From contig JAPPLU010000049.1 in the NCBI GenBank assembly GCA_028874075.1, positions 46,424 to 110,423 of the forward strand: a DNA stretch of 64,000 bases, written 5' to 3'. Below the pieces are notes generated by a model, which was not told the DNA's origin, did not search any database, and saw only the letters and a program-made list of their open reading frames with translations. Source of the stretch: Chloroflexota bacterium. GTDB lineage: Bacteria; Chloroflexota; Dehalococcoidia; Lucifugimonadales; UBA3495. Within the stretch, counting starts at the first letter, position 1, and every line of letters begins with the position of its first letter. Below are positions 51,370 to 59,993 of the stretch, piece after piece. The translations under genes were made by a program, and so were the position numbers.

Positions 51370-51745
51370 CCGGAAGGCTCCTTTCGCCGGACGCCGGCTG
51401 GCTGTCCGAAATTGGTTGGCTCATTCTAGCACTTTCCCCTTTCCGTACCCAAGGGTGAGGCTGTGTTTATCCAGGGCCATTGGATTTCCGAGATTCCTCT
51501 AACCGGAGAGACGCAGGGCCCTCAGAGGTTCTAGGAGATACTCTGTGCATCTCTGCGCGCTCTGCGTCTCTGCGGTAAGTTATGAGTTGGCACAGGAACA
51601 GGGTTATAGGACGGTCCACTGAAATGCGGTTGCCCTGCGTGTTTGTCCGGACCGGCAGCCAGGAGGGTGGATTAGTCGGGAGGGAGGGATTAGGATATCC
51701 TGTAGGCAACGGAACGGTTGGCATCACTTAAAGGCGGCAGCGGGG
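51370..51745. other. Intergenic region with palindromic repeat
   Basis: 376 bases between two divergent genes. The only clear feature is the long imperfect palindrome at 51499-51580. Nothing else is recognised. Confidence 0.4.
51499..51580. repeat. MITE-like palindrome (CTCTGCGTCTCTGCGGT type)
   Basis: Arms CTAACCGGAGAGACGCAGGG (51499-51518) and CTCTGCGTCTCTGCGGTAAG (51560-51579) pair imperfectly over ~20 bases around a 40-base loop with further GCGCTCTGCG copies. This type of CTCTGCGTCTCTGC repeat is found scattered in many environmental bacterial genomes. Confidence 0.6.
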
Positions 51746-52138
51746 ATGCAGCAACGGCAAATAGGCGACTCCATCAACATCGGGTGGCCCGACTTTGGGC
51801 GGCCGGAACAGTCCTTTACCATTGTTGACCTCGACCAACTGGGGCAGGTATTCCGCGCCCGGGTTACGGACGGACAGCGGGAAGGGGGATTCCTGGTGAT
51901 TTATGACTGCCCGGACGTGGTACTGGAGCAACTAGCGGAACAGGCGACCAGTGCAACGGGGTTCCGGGTCATTGTGTCCAGCCTGCGCTGCAGTGTGGAC
52001 GGTGAAGTACTGCGCAGCTTCGACTACGAATGGTACCCCACGCCTGAATATGCCGAACGCCCCCGCAAGCTGGCCCTGGCCCTGGCCGGCCTGCTGGGCC
52101 GGATGCGCGGCGGGAGTGAGTCCGGAAATCCCGATTGA
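51746..52138 (+). CDS. Hypothetical 130-residue protein
   Basis: A cytoplasmic protein with no recognised family. It starts MQQRQIGDSINIGWPDFG, has a beta-rich centre (GGFLVIYDCPDVVLEQL, then CSVDGEVLRSFDYEW) and ends in a basic helix ALALAGLLGRMRGG. The stop codon overlaps a possible TTG start of the following frame. It precedes moeA by 57 bases but its role with it is unknown. The ribosome site is weak. Confidence 0.5.
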   Translation: MQQRQIGDSINIGWPDFGRPEQSFTIVDLDQLGQVFRARVTDGQREGGFLVIYDCPDVVLEQLAEQATSATGFRVIVSSLRCSVDGEVLRSFDYEWYPTPEYAERPRKLALALAGLLGRMRGGSESGNPD

Positions 52139-52159
52139 AGGCAGCCGGTTGCTCCTTCC

Positions 52160-52195
52160 TTTCAAGTCCACTCCACAGGGCATATAATTGGTATA
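52160..52195 (+). promoter_or_regulatory. Promoter directly abutting moeA
   Basis: A perfect TATAAT at 52183-52188 stands seven bases before the ATG at 52195, with a weak TTTCAA 17 bases upstream. The predicted transcript would begin at the ATG itself, with no leader. Confidence 0.5.
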
Positions 52196-53433
52196 TGCCC
52201 GAATTCTTCAATGTCCTCCCCCCTCAACGGGCGCTGCAGGCCCTGCTGGATGCAATGCCGCCACCCGGCCTGGATAACGATGAAGTCGCGGTCGACGAAG
52301 CGCTGGGACGCATCACCGCACTGGACCTCTCCGCATCAGAAGATCTGCCTTCCTTTCCCCGGGCAACAGTAGACGGATATTCCCTGCGAGCCGCTGATAC
52401 CTTCGGGGCATCCGAAGGACTGCCGGCGTACTTCACCGTAGCTGGCGAAGTTCCCATGGGACGTGCCGCCGGGGTCTCCCTCTCCCTCGGTGAGGCCGCC
52501 GGGGCTTATACCGGGGGGATGCTGGCCCACAACGCCGACGCCGTGGTGATGGTCGAGCATACCCAGCAGGTGGACGCCGACACCATAGAGGTAGTGCGGC
52601 CCGTGGCCCCGGGCGAGAACGTGGTGCAGCCGGGGGAGGACGTACGCCAGGGCGACACCATCCTGCCCCGGGGTCATCTGCTCCGGCCCCAGGATCTGGG
52701 CGGCCTGACCGCCCTGGGCATCACCCGGGTCAAGGTTACGCGCCGCCCTAGGGTGGCAATCCTGTCCATGGGCGACGAGGTGGTCGCCCCCGAGGTTTCA
52801 CCGGCCCCGGGCCAGATCAGGGACGTCAACAGCTACACGGTCACCGCCCAGGTAAGCCAGGCCGGCGGCGAACCGGTCGCACTGGGCATCGTGGGCGACG
52901 TTTACGAAGAGCAGTTATCTGCGGCGCGACAAGGACTGGAGGACGCTGATGTCCTGGTCATCTCCGCGGGAAGTTCCGTTAGCGTCCGCGATATGACGGC
53001 CGACATTATCAATGCCCTTGGGAAACCGGGGGTGCTGGTCCACGGCCTGTCCATCCGCCCCGGCAAGCCGGCCATACTGGGGCTGGTGGAGGGGAAGCCG
53101 GCATTCGGCCTGCCGGGCAACCCGGTGTCGGCGATGATTGTATTTGAACTGGTGGTTCGGCCCACCCTGTACCGCCTGGCCGGTTGCGTCAACCCCCCCG
53201 AACCGGCATTCACCCGCGCCTCGCTTACCCTGGACATAGCCTCGGCCCCGGGGCGGGAGGACTATGTGCCCGTGCGGTTGTACGCCAAAGGGAGTGGCGA
53301 GTTGAAGGCGGAACCGGTTTTCGGCAAGTCCAATCTGATTTTCACCCTCATCCGCGCTGATGGCCTGGTACAGGTGCCGCTGGACAAAGCGGGACTTTAC
53401 GCGGGGGAGACGGTGCCGGTGCGGCTGTTTTAG
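52195..53433 (+). CDS. moeA: Molybdopterin molybdenumtransferase
   Basis: A 412-residue MoeA that inserts molybdate into adenylylated molybdopterin. ASEDLPSFPRATVDGYSLRAAD is the N-terminal MoeA signature; the MPT-binding domain carries VAILSMGDEVV, ISAGSSVSVRD and FGLPGNPVSAMIVFELV. Length and domain order are standard. There is no ribosome site; a TATAAT box ends seven bases before the ATG, so the mRNA may be leaderless. First gene of the Mo/Se cluster. Confidence 0.92.
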   Translation: MPEFFNVLPPQRALQALLDAMPPPGLDNDEVAVDEALGRITALDLSASEDLPSFPRATVDGYSLRAADTFGASEGLPAYFTVAGEVPMGRAAGVSLSLGEAAGAYTGGMLAHNADAVVMVEHTQQVDADTIEVVRPVAPGENVVQPGEDVRQGDTILPRGHLLRPQDLGGLTALGITRVKVTRRPRVAILSMGDEVVAPEVSPAPGQIRDVNSYTVTAQVSQAGGEPVALGIVGDVYEEQLSAARQGLEDADVLVISAGSSVSVRDMTADIINALGKPGVLVHGLSIRPGKPAILGLVEGKPAFGLPGNPVSAMIVFELVVRPTLYRLAGCVNPPEPAFTRASLTLDIASAPGREDYVPVRLYAKGSGELKAEPVFGKSNLIFTLIRADGLVQVPLDKAGLYAGETVPVRLF

Positions 53434-53473
53434 CCAAGCAAGGAAAAACCTGGGAAGGAAGCGGAGACTCAAG

Positions 53474-54190
53474 ATGCTTTCAGAGTTGCCCCCGGCCATA
53501 ATCTTCGACATGGACGACACGATCATTGCCGATTCTGAAATGTCCGAGAGGTGCTGGGAGGAAGTTTGCGCCACATTTGCGCCCCGCTTGGGCGATGCCC
53601 CCGGCGAGACTTTGCTTGAGACGATACGCGAAATTCGGCGGGGAAATTTGGCAAGGAGGGAGCAACTGGAAAGGGGAGGAAGCGATTTGAGAGGAGTTCG
53701 CCAGAACCTCCTTTCCTCAGCTTTCCACGTTCTGGGCATAGCTGATAATGCACTGGTTCAAGAGATGACAGATTCCTACATGAATCTGAAGTCAATATTA
53801 GTGCAGCCGTATCCTGGCTCCAAAGATACTCTGCGCAGACTGAAGCAGAACGGGATCAGGCTGGCGATGATAACCAATGGGCCGGTGACTGAGCAACAGG
53901 CTAAGATAGACCGCGCTGATTTAGGACACTTCTTTGAATCCATCGTCATTGAAGGCGAATTTGGAGTAGGTAAACCCGACAGCCGAGTATTCCGCCATAC
54001 CTTGGAACAGTTACAAGTAAGCCCTGAGCAGACCTGGGTGGTGGGAGATAACCTGGTAAACGATGTCGGCGGCGCGCAAGCCGTGGGCATTTACGGGGTG
54101 TGGGTTGACTGGCGGGGCACTGGTCTGCCTGGCAACAGCACAGTGATTCCGGACCGCATCATTAATTCTGTAGTGGAACTGGTGAACTGA
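53474..54190 (+). CDS. HAD-family hydrolase, copy 1
   Basis: A 238-residue HAD phosphatase. Motif I is FDMDDTII (nucleophile Asp), motif II LAMITNG, and motif III/IV WVVGDNLVNDVGGA, with the helical cap between. It is followed by a homologue of almost equal length in the same orientation, so the pair is a tandem duplication. The surrounding moeA and moeA-like genes suggest a role near molybdopterin metabolism, but any phosphomonoester could be the substrate. GGAG precedes the ATG. Confidence 0.85.
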   Translation: MLSELPPAIIFDMDDTIIADSEMSERCWEEVCATFAPRLGDAPGETLLETIREIRRGNLARREQLERGGSDLRGVRQNLLSSAFHVLGIADNALVQEMTDSYMNLKSILVQPYPGSKDTLRRLKQNGIRLAMITNGPVTEQQAKIDRADLGHFFESIVIEGEFGVGKPDSRVFRHTLEQLQVSPEQTWVVGDNLVNDVGGAQAVGIYGVWVDWRGTGLPGNSTVIPDRIINSVVELVN

Positions 54191-54241
54191 GGCTATCTTG
54201 CTTAATTCAGAACACTTCACACCTTAGGAAACAGGGAAGAA

Positions 54242-54970
54242 ATGACCGAACAACTACCCCCGGCCATTATATTCGACATGGACGACACCATCCTCTCCGA
54301 CGACCGGGCAGCGGAGAGGTGCTTTCGCCAGGTCTGCCAGGAAATGTGCCACCGCTTTCAGCCGGTCATGCCCGAGGACCTTCTTGCCGACATCACGGAA
54401 GTGCGCCGCTGGTACTGGGCCGATCCGGAGCGGATCCGCAGGGGCAGCCTCAACTTGGCCTTGGCCCGCCGGGAACTGCTGTCCATGGCCTTTGAGCGGC
54501 ACTGCATCGAGGATGATGAACTTCTGGAAGAGATGTCGGATGCCTACCAGAAACTCAAGGCCGCCACCATTGAAGTAATACCGGGCGCCCTGGATACGCT
54601 GAAGTCTCTCCGGTCCAACGGTATCCGGCTGGGCTTGATTACCAACGGCGATGCGGAAGGTCAGCGGGCGAAGGTGCGGAAGGCCGGACTGGAACCGCTG
54701 TTTGACTCTATCCTGGTAGCCGGTGAGTTCGGCGTAGCAAAGCCGGACCCGCAGGTCTTTCTCCACACCCTTGACCGTCTCCGGGCCGAACCTCAGGAAG
54801 CCTGGATGGTGGGCGACAACCTGTACGCCGATATTGGCGGGGCCCAGGCCGTGGGCATCCGAGGCGTTTGGGTCGACTGGCGGGGCAGCGGCCTCCCGGA
54901 CAACACCCCGGCCATCCCCTGCCGAACCATACAATCCATAGTTGAGCTGAATCCAGAAAACACGGAGTGA
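54242..54970 (+). CDS. HAD-family hydrolase, copy 2
   Basis: A 242-residue HAD phosphatase colinear with copy 1: FDMDDTILSD, GLITNGDAEGQ, EFGVAKPDPQVF and WMVGDNLYADIGGAQAVG. GGAQAVGIRGVWVDWRGSG near the C-terminus is shared almost word for word with copy 1. It overlaps the following GTG-started moeA-like gene by four bases (GTGA), so the two are translationally coupled. Confidence 0.87.
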   Translation: MTEQLPPAIIFDMDDTILSDDRAAERCFRQVCQEMCHRFQPVMPEDLLADITEVRRWYWADPERIRRGSLNLALARRELLSMAFERHCIEDDELLEEMSDAYQKLKAATIEVIPGALDTLKSLRSNGIRLGLITNGDAEGQRAKVRKAGLEPLFDSILVAGEFGVAKPDPQVFLHTLDRLRAEPQEAWMVGDNLYADIGGAQAVGIRGVWVDWRGSGLPDNTPAIPCRTIQSIVELNPENTE

Positions 54971-56931
54971 CCGTCGTGACCCAGTCCCACCATTCCCAGC
55001 GACGCTACTACCTTTCCGATATCCCGCTGGAAGAGGCACGGGACAGGTTTTTCTCGGCCCTGCTTGAAGCCGGCGCCCTGCATCCAAGGCCGGCCGAGTC
55101 GTCCCCCCTGGCAAGCGCCCGGGGGCGCATGACGGCAGGCCCCATCTGGGCGGTCAATTCCTCTCCCCACTACGATGCCGCCGCCATGGATGGAATTGCG
55201 GTCCGCGCCGCCGATACCACCGGCGCCACGGAGACGTCGCCCATCACCCTGGCGGTGGGAGGGCCGGAACCCCAGGCAGTGTGGGTGGATACGGGCGATC
55301 CCATGCCCCGGGGCTTCGACGCCGTCATAATGATTGAACACCTGCACCTGGTGGGCGACGACCACGTCAGCATCATGACCTCGGTGGCCCCCTGGCAGCA
55401 CGTGCGGCCCCTGGGCGAGGACATTGTAGCCACCGAGCTGGTCCTGCCCGAGAACCACCGCCTTACTCCGGCCGACCTGGGCGCCTGCGCCGCCGCCGGC
55501 CTCAGGGAGATTCCGGTGCGCCGCCGACCCTCGGTGGCCATAATTCCCACAGGCAACGAACTGGTTCCCGTGGGCGCGGATCTGGAACCCGGCGACATTG
55601 TGGAGTTTAACTCCCTGATGCTCTCCGGGTTGCTGGAGGAATGGGGCGCCTCTTCCACGGTTTTGGATCCGGCGCCCGACGTTTTCGTGGCCATTCGTGA
55701 TTCGGCCAGGGCGGCTTTGGATAAACACGACCTGGTGATTATCAACGCCGGTTCCTCCGCCGGGGCCGAGGACTACACCGCCCTGGTGGTGGAGGAGCTG
55801 GGGCAACTGCTGGTCCACGGCATTGCGGTACGGCCCGGCCATCCGGTGGTGCTTGGCGTGGCCAAGGGCAAGCCCCTGGTGGGGCTCCCCGGCTACCCCG
55901 TTTCCGCCATTCTTACCGCGGAACTGTTGATAAAGCCCCTGATCGAAAAGTGGCTGGGGCAGGCGGGTGACAACCAGCGCCCTACCGAGCGAGCGCGAAT
56001 CACCCGCAAGGTTATGTCGTCAGCCGGCGAGGACGAGTTTCTGCGGGTTAAGCTGGGCCGGGTGGGAGAGAAAATGGTGGCCACACCGGTGCAGCGGGGC
56101 GCCGGAGTCATCATGTCCCTGGTGCGGGCCGATGGCCTGGTGAAGATACCCCGCTTTTCCGAGGGTGTGGACGTGGGCGAGGAGGTCTTGGTGGAGTTGC
56201 TGCGTCCCCTTTCCGAGGTGGAGAACACCATCGTCGCCATCGGCAGCCACGACCTGACCCTTGACCTGATGTCCAGCTTCCTGCGGCGGTCGCCTGGCGG
56301 CGTCAACCTGTCATCATCCCACATCGGCTCCCTGGGCGGCCTCATCGCCCTGCGCCGGGGCGAGGCCCACCTGGCCGGCTCCCACTTGCTGGACGAGGCT
56401 ACGGGGGAGTACAACCTTTCCTACATTGAGCGGTTCCTGCCCGGCGTTCCCGTAGTCCTGGTCAACCTGGTAGGAAGGGTTCAGGGGCTCATCGTCAGGT
56501 CGGGCAACCCCCTGGAAATAACCGCGCTGCCGGACCTTCTGCGCTCCGACGTTACCTTCGTCAACCGCCAGCGGGGCTCGGGCACCCGGGTGCTGTTGGA
56601 CTACAAGCTGAAGGAAATGGGCGCCCTGCCGGAACAGGTCCACGGCTATGAGCGGGAGGAGTACAGTCACCTGGCCGTGGCGGCCGCGGTCAACGGCGGG
56701 GCCGCCGACGTGGGCCTGGGCATCCTCAGCGCGGCCCGCGCCCTGGACCTGGACTTCATACCGCTGCTGAACGAGCAGTACGACTTGGTGATTCCCCGTA
56801 GCCACTACGAAAGCGACCTGCTGCAACCGCTGCTGGCCCTGCTGTCCGACGAAGAGTTCCGGCAGGCGGTCAATGACCTGGGCGGCTACAACGTAAGCCG
56901 GATGGGAAGGGTGCAGGCGGAGGTTGGGTAA
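54967..56931 (+). CDS. MoeA-like protein fused to a substrate-binding-protein domain
   Basis: A 654-residue fusion. Residues ~1-420 are a MoeA homologue (MDGIAVRAADTTGATE, VAIIPTGNELVP, INAGSSAGAEDYTA, VGLPGYPVSAILTAEL). Residues ~430-650 are a PBP-like domain of the PF12727 type (IVAIGSHDLTLDLM, INLxNRQRGSGTRVLLDY-like VNRQRGSGTRVLLDYKL, ADVGLGILSAARAL), related to molybdate-responsive regulators. Such fusions are known in anaerobes and archaea and probably select Mo or W. Start GTG 54967 overlaps the HAD stop. Confidence 0.9.
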   Translation: MTVVTQSHHSQRRYYLSDIPLEEARDRFFSALLEAGALHPRPAESSPLASARGRMTAGPIWAVNSSPHYDAAAMDGIAVRAADTTGATETSPITLAVGGPEPQAVWVDTGDPMPRGFDAVIMIEHLHLVGDDHVSIMTSVAPWQHVRPLGEDIVATELVLPENHRLTPADLGACAAAGLREIPVRRRPSVAIIPTGNELVPVGADLEPGDIVEFNSLMLSGLLEEWGASSTVLDPAPDVFVAIRDSARAALDKHDLVIINAGSSAGAEDYTALVVEELGQLLVHGIAVRPGHPVVLGVAKGKPLVGLPGYPVSAILTAELLIKPLIEKWLGQAGDNQRPTERARITRKVMSSAGEDEFLRVKLGRVGEKMVATPVQRGAGVIMSLVRADGLVKIPRFSEGVDVGEEVLVELLRPLSEVENTIVAIGSHDLTLDLMSSFLRRSPGGVNLSSSHIGSLGGLIALRRGEAHLAGSHLLDEATGEYNLSYIERFLPGVPVVLVNLVGRVQGLIVRSGNPLEITALPDLLRSDVTFVNRQRGSGTRVLLDYKLKEMGALPEQVHGYEREEYSHLAVAAAVNGGAADVGLGILSAARALDLDFIPLLNEQYDLVIPRSHYESDLLQPLLALLSDEEFRQAVNDLGGYNVSRMGRVQAEVG

Positions 56932-57016
56932 TGCGAGTCGCCGCTCTCCATTCTCGTTATGCTACAATCCAGGGAAAGGCTTACCCCGGTTTGCTCCAAC
57001 CCCACAGGAGGTATCC

Positions 57017-58063
57017 ATGCAGAGCAGCGAAATCCGCTTGACCGAGTTGTCCCACTGCGCCGGTTGAGCGGCCAAGATCAGCCTGGAGGACCTGGTACAG
57101 GTCCTGAGCCAATTCCCGCAACTCTCCCATCCCGACCTGCTGGTGGGCACCGAGACGGGCGATGACGCCGCAGTCTACCGCATCAATGGCGACACCGCCC
57201 TGATCATGACGGTGGACTTCTTCCCGCCTATTACCGATGATCCCTTCGAGTTTGGGTCCATCGCCGCGGCCAACGCCCTGAGCGACGTCTATGCCATGGG
57301 CGGCAGGCCCCTGGTGGCTCTCAACATCTGCGGCTTTCCCTCGTCCCTGGACAAGGCCATCCTGGGCGAGGTGCTTCGGGGCGGCTACGCCAAGACCGCC
57401 GAGGCCGACTGCCTCATCGTGGGCGGGCACACGGTAGACGATCCAGAGCCCAAGTACGGTCTTTCTGTGGTGGGCATCGTGGAGCCGGGCAAGCAGATAA
57501 CCAACGCCGGAGCCAGGGTGGGCGATTCCTTGATCCTTAGCAAGCCCCTGGGTACCGGCATTATCACCACCGCCTGCAAGCAGGGGCGAGTTGACCCGGA
57601 TGTGCTCCAGGGGGCGGTGGACACCATGGCCACCCTGAACCGGGGGGCCGCCGAGGCGATGATAAAGGTGGGGGTCCATTCCTGCACCGACATAACCGGC
57701 TTCGGCCTGATGGGACACCTCAAGTCTATGGTCAAGGGCAGCGGCGTCTGCGCAGAGATTAACCTGAACGGCGTGCCCACCCTGCCGGGGACGTTGGAGC
57801 TGCTGGAGCAGGGCATAGCGCCAGGCGGCACCGGACGCAACCGGGACAGCGTGGCCGACACGGTACGCTGGCACCCCGACCTGACCGGCAACGATCAACT
57901 GCTGCTTTGCGACGCCCAGACCTCGGGCGGCCTGCTGATGGCCGTATCCGCAGACAAGGAAGGACAGCTTCTTGCCGAGCTGACGGCCCACGGCACCCCC
58001 TGCGCCACCGTGGTGGGCCGCATCACCGATGGGCCTGCGGGTACGATAGTGGCCAACCCGTGA
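57017..58063 (+). CDS. selD: Selenide, water dikinase, selenoprotein (Sec17)
   Basis: A 348-residue SelD that makes selenophosphate from selenide and ATP. The catalytic motif reads LSHCAG-U-AAKISLEDL: the residue that is Cys in E. coli is here a TGA codon at 57065-57067, read as selenocysteine. AGGAGG lies five bases before the ATG at 57017. A perfect 8-bp hairpin begins 20 bases after the UGA. GTETGDDAAVY, TVDFFPPITDDPF, AANALSDVYAMGG and DITGFGLMGHL follow. Without read-through the gene would be only 16 codons. Confidence 0.93.
57087..57105 (+). promoter_or_regulatory. SECIS-like hairpin of selD
   Basis: AGGACCTG (57087-57094), loop GTA, CAGGTCCT (57098-57105): a perfect 8-bp stem with a G at the start of the loop, 27 bases after the UGA. 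Confidence 0.6.
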
Positions 58064-58082
58064 TGGTTCGGCCGTGCTCATT

Positions 58083-58101
58083 CCCAGCCTGTCGAAGGGC
58101 C
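58083..58101. repeat. CCTGTCGAAGG repeat copy
   Basis: A short form of the CTTCGACAAGCTCAG repeat family, related to the copy at 45121-45146 inside der. Confidence 0.4.
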
Positions 58102-58165
58102 AACCATTAGTGAACATTCGCCTTCATTCCTGGATAAAGGCAAACGTAAAGGAAGGTTAAGCAAA

Positions 58166-58789
58166 TTGGAACCGCAGTTTGGCTTGAAACGTCCCGACCA
58201 GGTTAAGGAAGCTCCCGACCAGGGAGAACGGGTGCCCCCTGGCCAGTTCCTGAGCAAGCGCTTTCCCGTGTTGACCTACGGGTCGAGACCGGAGGTGGAT
58301 ATCAGCCTGTGGACCTTCCGGGTCTTTGGCGTGGTGGACCAGGAAATTACCCTCAGCTGGAAGCAGTTCACGGAGCTGGACTGGGTAACATTGACCGCCG
58401 ACTTTCATTGCGTTACCCAGTGGAGCGCCCTGGACCAGTCCTGGGAGGGCGTTCGCGCCGCCACGGTGCTGGACCTGGCCGGTGTAAGGCCCCAGGCAAA
58501 GTTTGTTATGGCCCACTGCTTCGGCGGATACACTACCAACCTGCCCCTGGACATGGTGCTGGAAGAGGGGTTCCTGGCCCACCGTCACAACGGCGCCGAA
58601 CTGGGCAAGGACCACGGCTGGCCCCTGCGCCTCATCGTTCCCAGCCGCTACGCCTGGAAGAGCGCCAAGTGGGTGAACGGGCTGGAGCTTATGTCCGAAG
58701 ACTCGCCTGGCTTCTGGGAGCAGCGTGGCTACAATAACAATGCCGACCCTTGGAAGGAAGAACGGTTCTGGCCTGAATTGACCCGTTAG
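58166..58789 (+). CDS. YedY/sulfite-oxidase-like molybdopterin oxidoreductase
   Basis: A 207-residue molybdopterin-binding protein of the sulfite-oxidase superfamily, MsrP/YedY-like single-domain type. VTLTADFHCVTQWSALDQSW holds the expected Mo-ligand Cys, and KFVMAHCFGGYTTNLPLD, KDHGWPLRLIVPSRY and KSAKWVNGLELM the cofactor site. It has no Tat signal and no dimerisation domain, so it is probably cytoplasmic. Start is TTG 58166 with AAAGGAAGG nine bases upstream. Its position behind moeA and selD genes fits a cofactor cluster. Confidence 0.82.
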   Translation: MEPQFGLKRPDQVKEAPDQGERVPPGQFLSKRFPVLTYGSRPEVDISLWTFRVFGVVDQEITLSWKQFTELDWVTLTADFHCVTQWSALDQSWEGVRAATVLDLAGVRPQAKFVMAHCFGGYTTNLPLDMVLEEGFLAHRHNGAELGKDHGWPLRLIVPSRYAWKSAKWVNGLELMSEDSPGFWEQRGYNNNADPWKEERFWPELTR

Positions 58790-58837
58790 CCCAGCGCTTC
58801 TGCAGGTTACCCTTAAGACTCGTCCGCCCTGGTCAGC

Positions 58838-58860
58838 AAGACCGGGGCGGTCTTCTTTTG
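58838..58860 (+). terminator. Intrinsic terminator
   Basis: AAGACC/GGTCTT stem with a 5-nt loop followed by CTTTTG, 49 bases after the YedY-like gene. Confidence 0.7.
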
Positions 58861-59057
58861 TGGGGCACTATTGCGATTGATCCGGCTCTCTATACCCGGA
58901 TATGCAATGCTATGACTAAAAAAGGCGCCTGCTATTGGCAAATGGGTTACTGATACATTATCTTCAAAGAAAGCATTCCGCCTCCCTGGTGACTCAACGC
59001 GGCGCAGACAGGAATGGGCGAGAGCAGTTCTAAAATTAAGGACTGGAGAAATTTGAC

Positions 59058-59795
59058 ATGGCAAGTGCGGAAGAGGATCAGATTCCCCAGGTAGAGGGCC
59101 AGGCCAACTCCGACTCGGTCTTTCGCCGTCTGGAGCGCCATGTTCAGGGGAAAACCATCGGCGGACTCATGGAACTGTTTCCCCTGCTGGTTACCATCCT
59201 GGTAATCGGAGTGATAATTGGCTACGCCGACAATTTCGTCCACCCCCTGATCAGATTTCTCCCCTGGGACGTCCCCCTGATTGGTGGGCTCACCTTTACC
59301 GGCGTCGGCCTGATCGTCCTGGCCATCCTCTTCTACCTGACCGGAATGGTTATCTCCTCCCGCGTGGGCAAGGCATTTTTCAACGTCGCCGGCAAGATTC
59401 TGACCCGGACACCGCTGGTGGGAAGCATCTACGGCTTGACCCAGACTGTGGCGACCGTCATGTCGTCCCAGTACCGTTTCAGCCGCGTAGTCTTTCTCGA
59501 ATGGCCCCGGGAGGGCATGATCGCCATGGGGTTTGTGACGGGCCGGGTTGTCTCCCCCAATGCCAACACATCCCTGGTTGTGATCTATATACCGACGGTC
59601 CCCAATCCTACCTCCGGCAATATGGCCATTGTGGTGGAGGACGATGTATTTGAGACAGACCTTTCCGTGGAAGACGCTATGAAGATGGTCTTCTCCGGAG
59701 GCATAGTATTGCCCGACACCATAGCCTTCGCTCGTTTGCCCCGGGAATCCGGAGTGCATGAGTTCGTGGGTCGGTTCGACTCGGTAGGCAATTAG
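59058..59795 (+). CDS. DUF502-family membrane protein
   Basis: A 245-residue DUF502 protein with two membrane helices (residues ~38-60 and ~80-102). Conserved features are GLMELFPLLVTILVIGVII, RTPLVGSIYGLTQTVATVM, VVFLEWPREGMIAMGFVTG and VVIYIPTVPNPTSGNMAIV. The family is found in many bacteria and its function is unknown; the soluble C-terminal part would face the cytoplasm or periplasm according to helix polarity. Monocistronic, with a terminator after it. Confidence 0.85.
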   Translation: MASAEEDQIPQVEGQANSDSVFRRLERHVQGKTIGGLMELFPLLVTILVIGVIIGYADNFVHPLIRFLPWDVPLIGGLTFTGVGLIVLAILFYLTGMVISSRVGKAFFNVAGKILTRTPLVGSIYGLTQTVATVMSSQYRFSRVVFLEWPREGMIAMGFVTGRVVSPNANTSLVVIYIPTVPNPTSGNMAIVVEDDVFETDLSVEDAMKMVFSGGIVLPDTIAFARLPRESGVHEFVGRFDSVGN

Positions 59796-59916
59796 GGTGA
59801 TTTAGCCCGGCAGAAAAGCCACCGGGTGGGAACAATGGTAATTCCCGCCAGTCCTGAACCTGTGTAAGGATGCGCCGGGCGCCGCCTAGGTCTAACAAGC
59901 CAACCAAATAAAGAGA

Positions 59917-59951
59917 GGCTGCCATCTCTGAAGATGGCAGCCCCGTTTTCG
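59917..59951 (+). terminator. Intrinsic terminator after DUF502
   Basis: A perfect 11-bp stem GGCTGCCATCT/AGATGGCAGCC with loop CTGA, followed by CCGTTTTC. It lies between the DUF502 gene and the convergent zinc-ribbon gene. Confidence 0.7.
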
Positions 59952-59993
59952 TGCCCCCGATTTCCAAACCGCAGGGCCGCTGACGCCGGACGG

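Noticed and set aside
57143..58063. A shorter selD starting downstream of the UGA
   Set aside because: It would lack the catalytic residue and has no ribosome site, while the ATG at 57017 has AGGAGG at ideal spacing.
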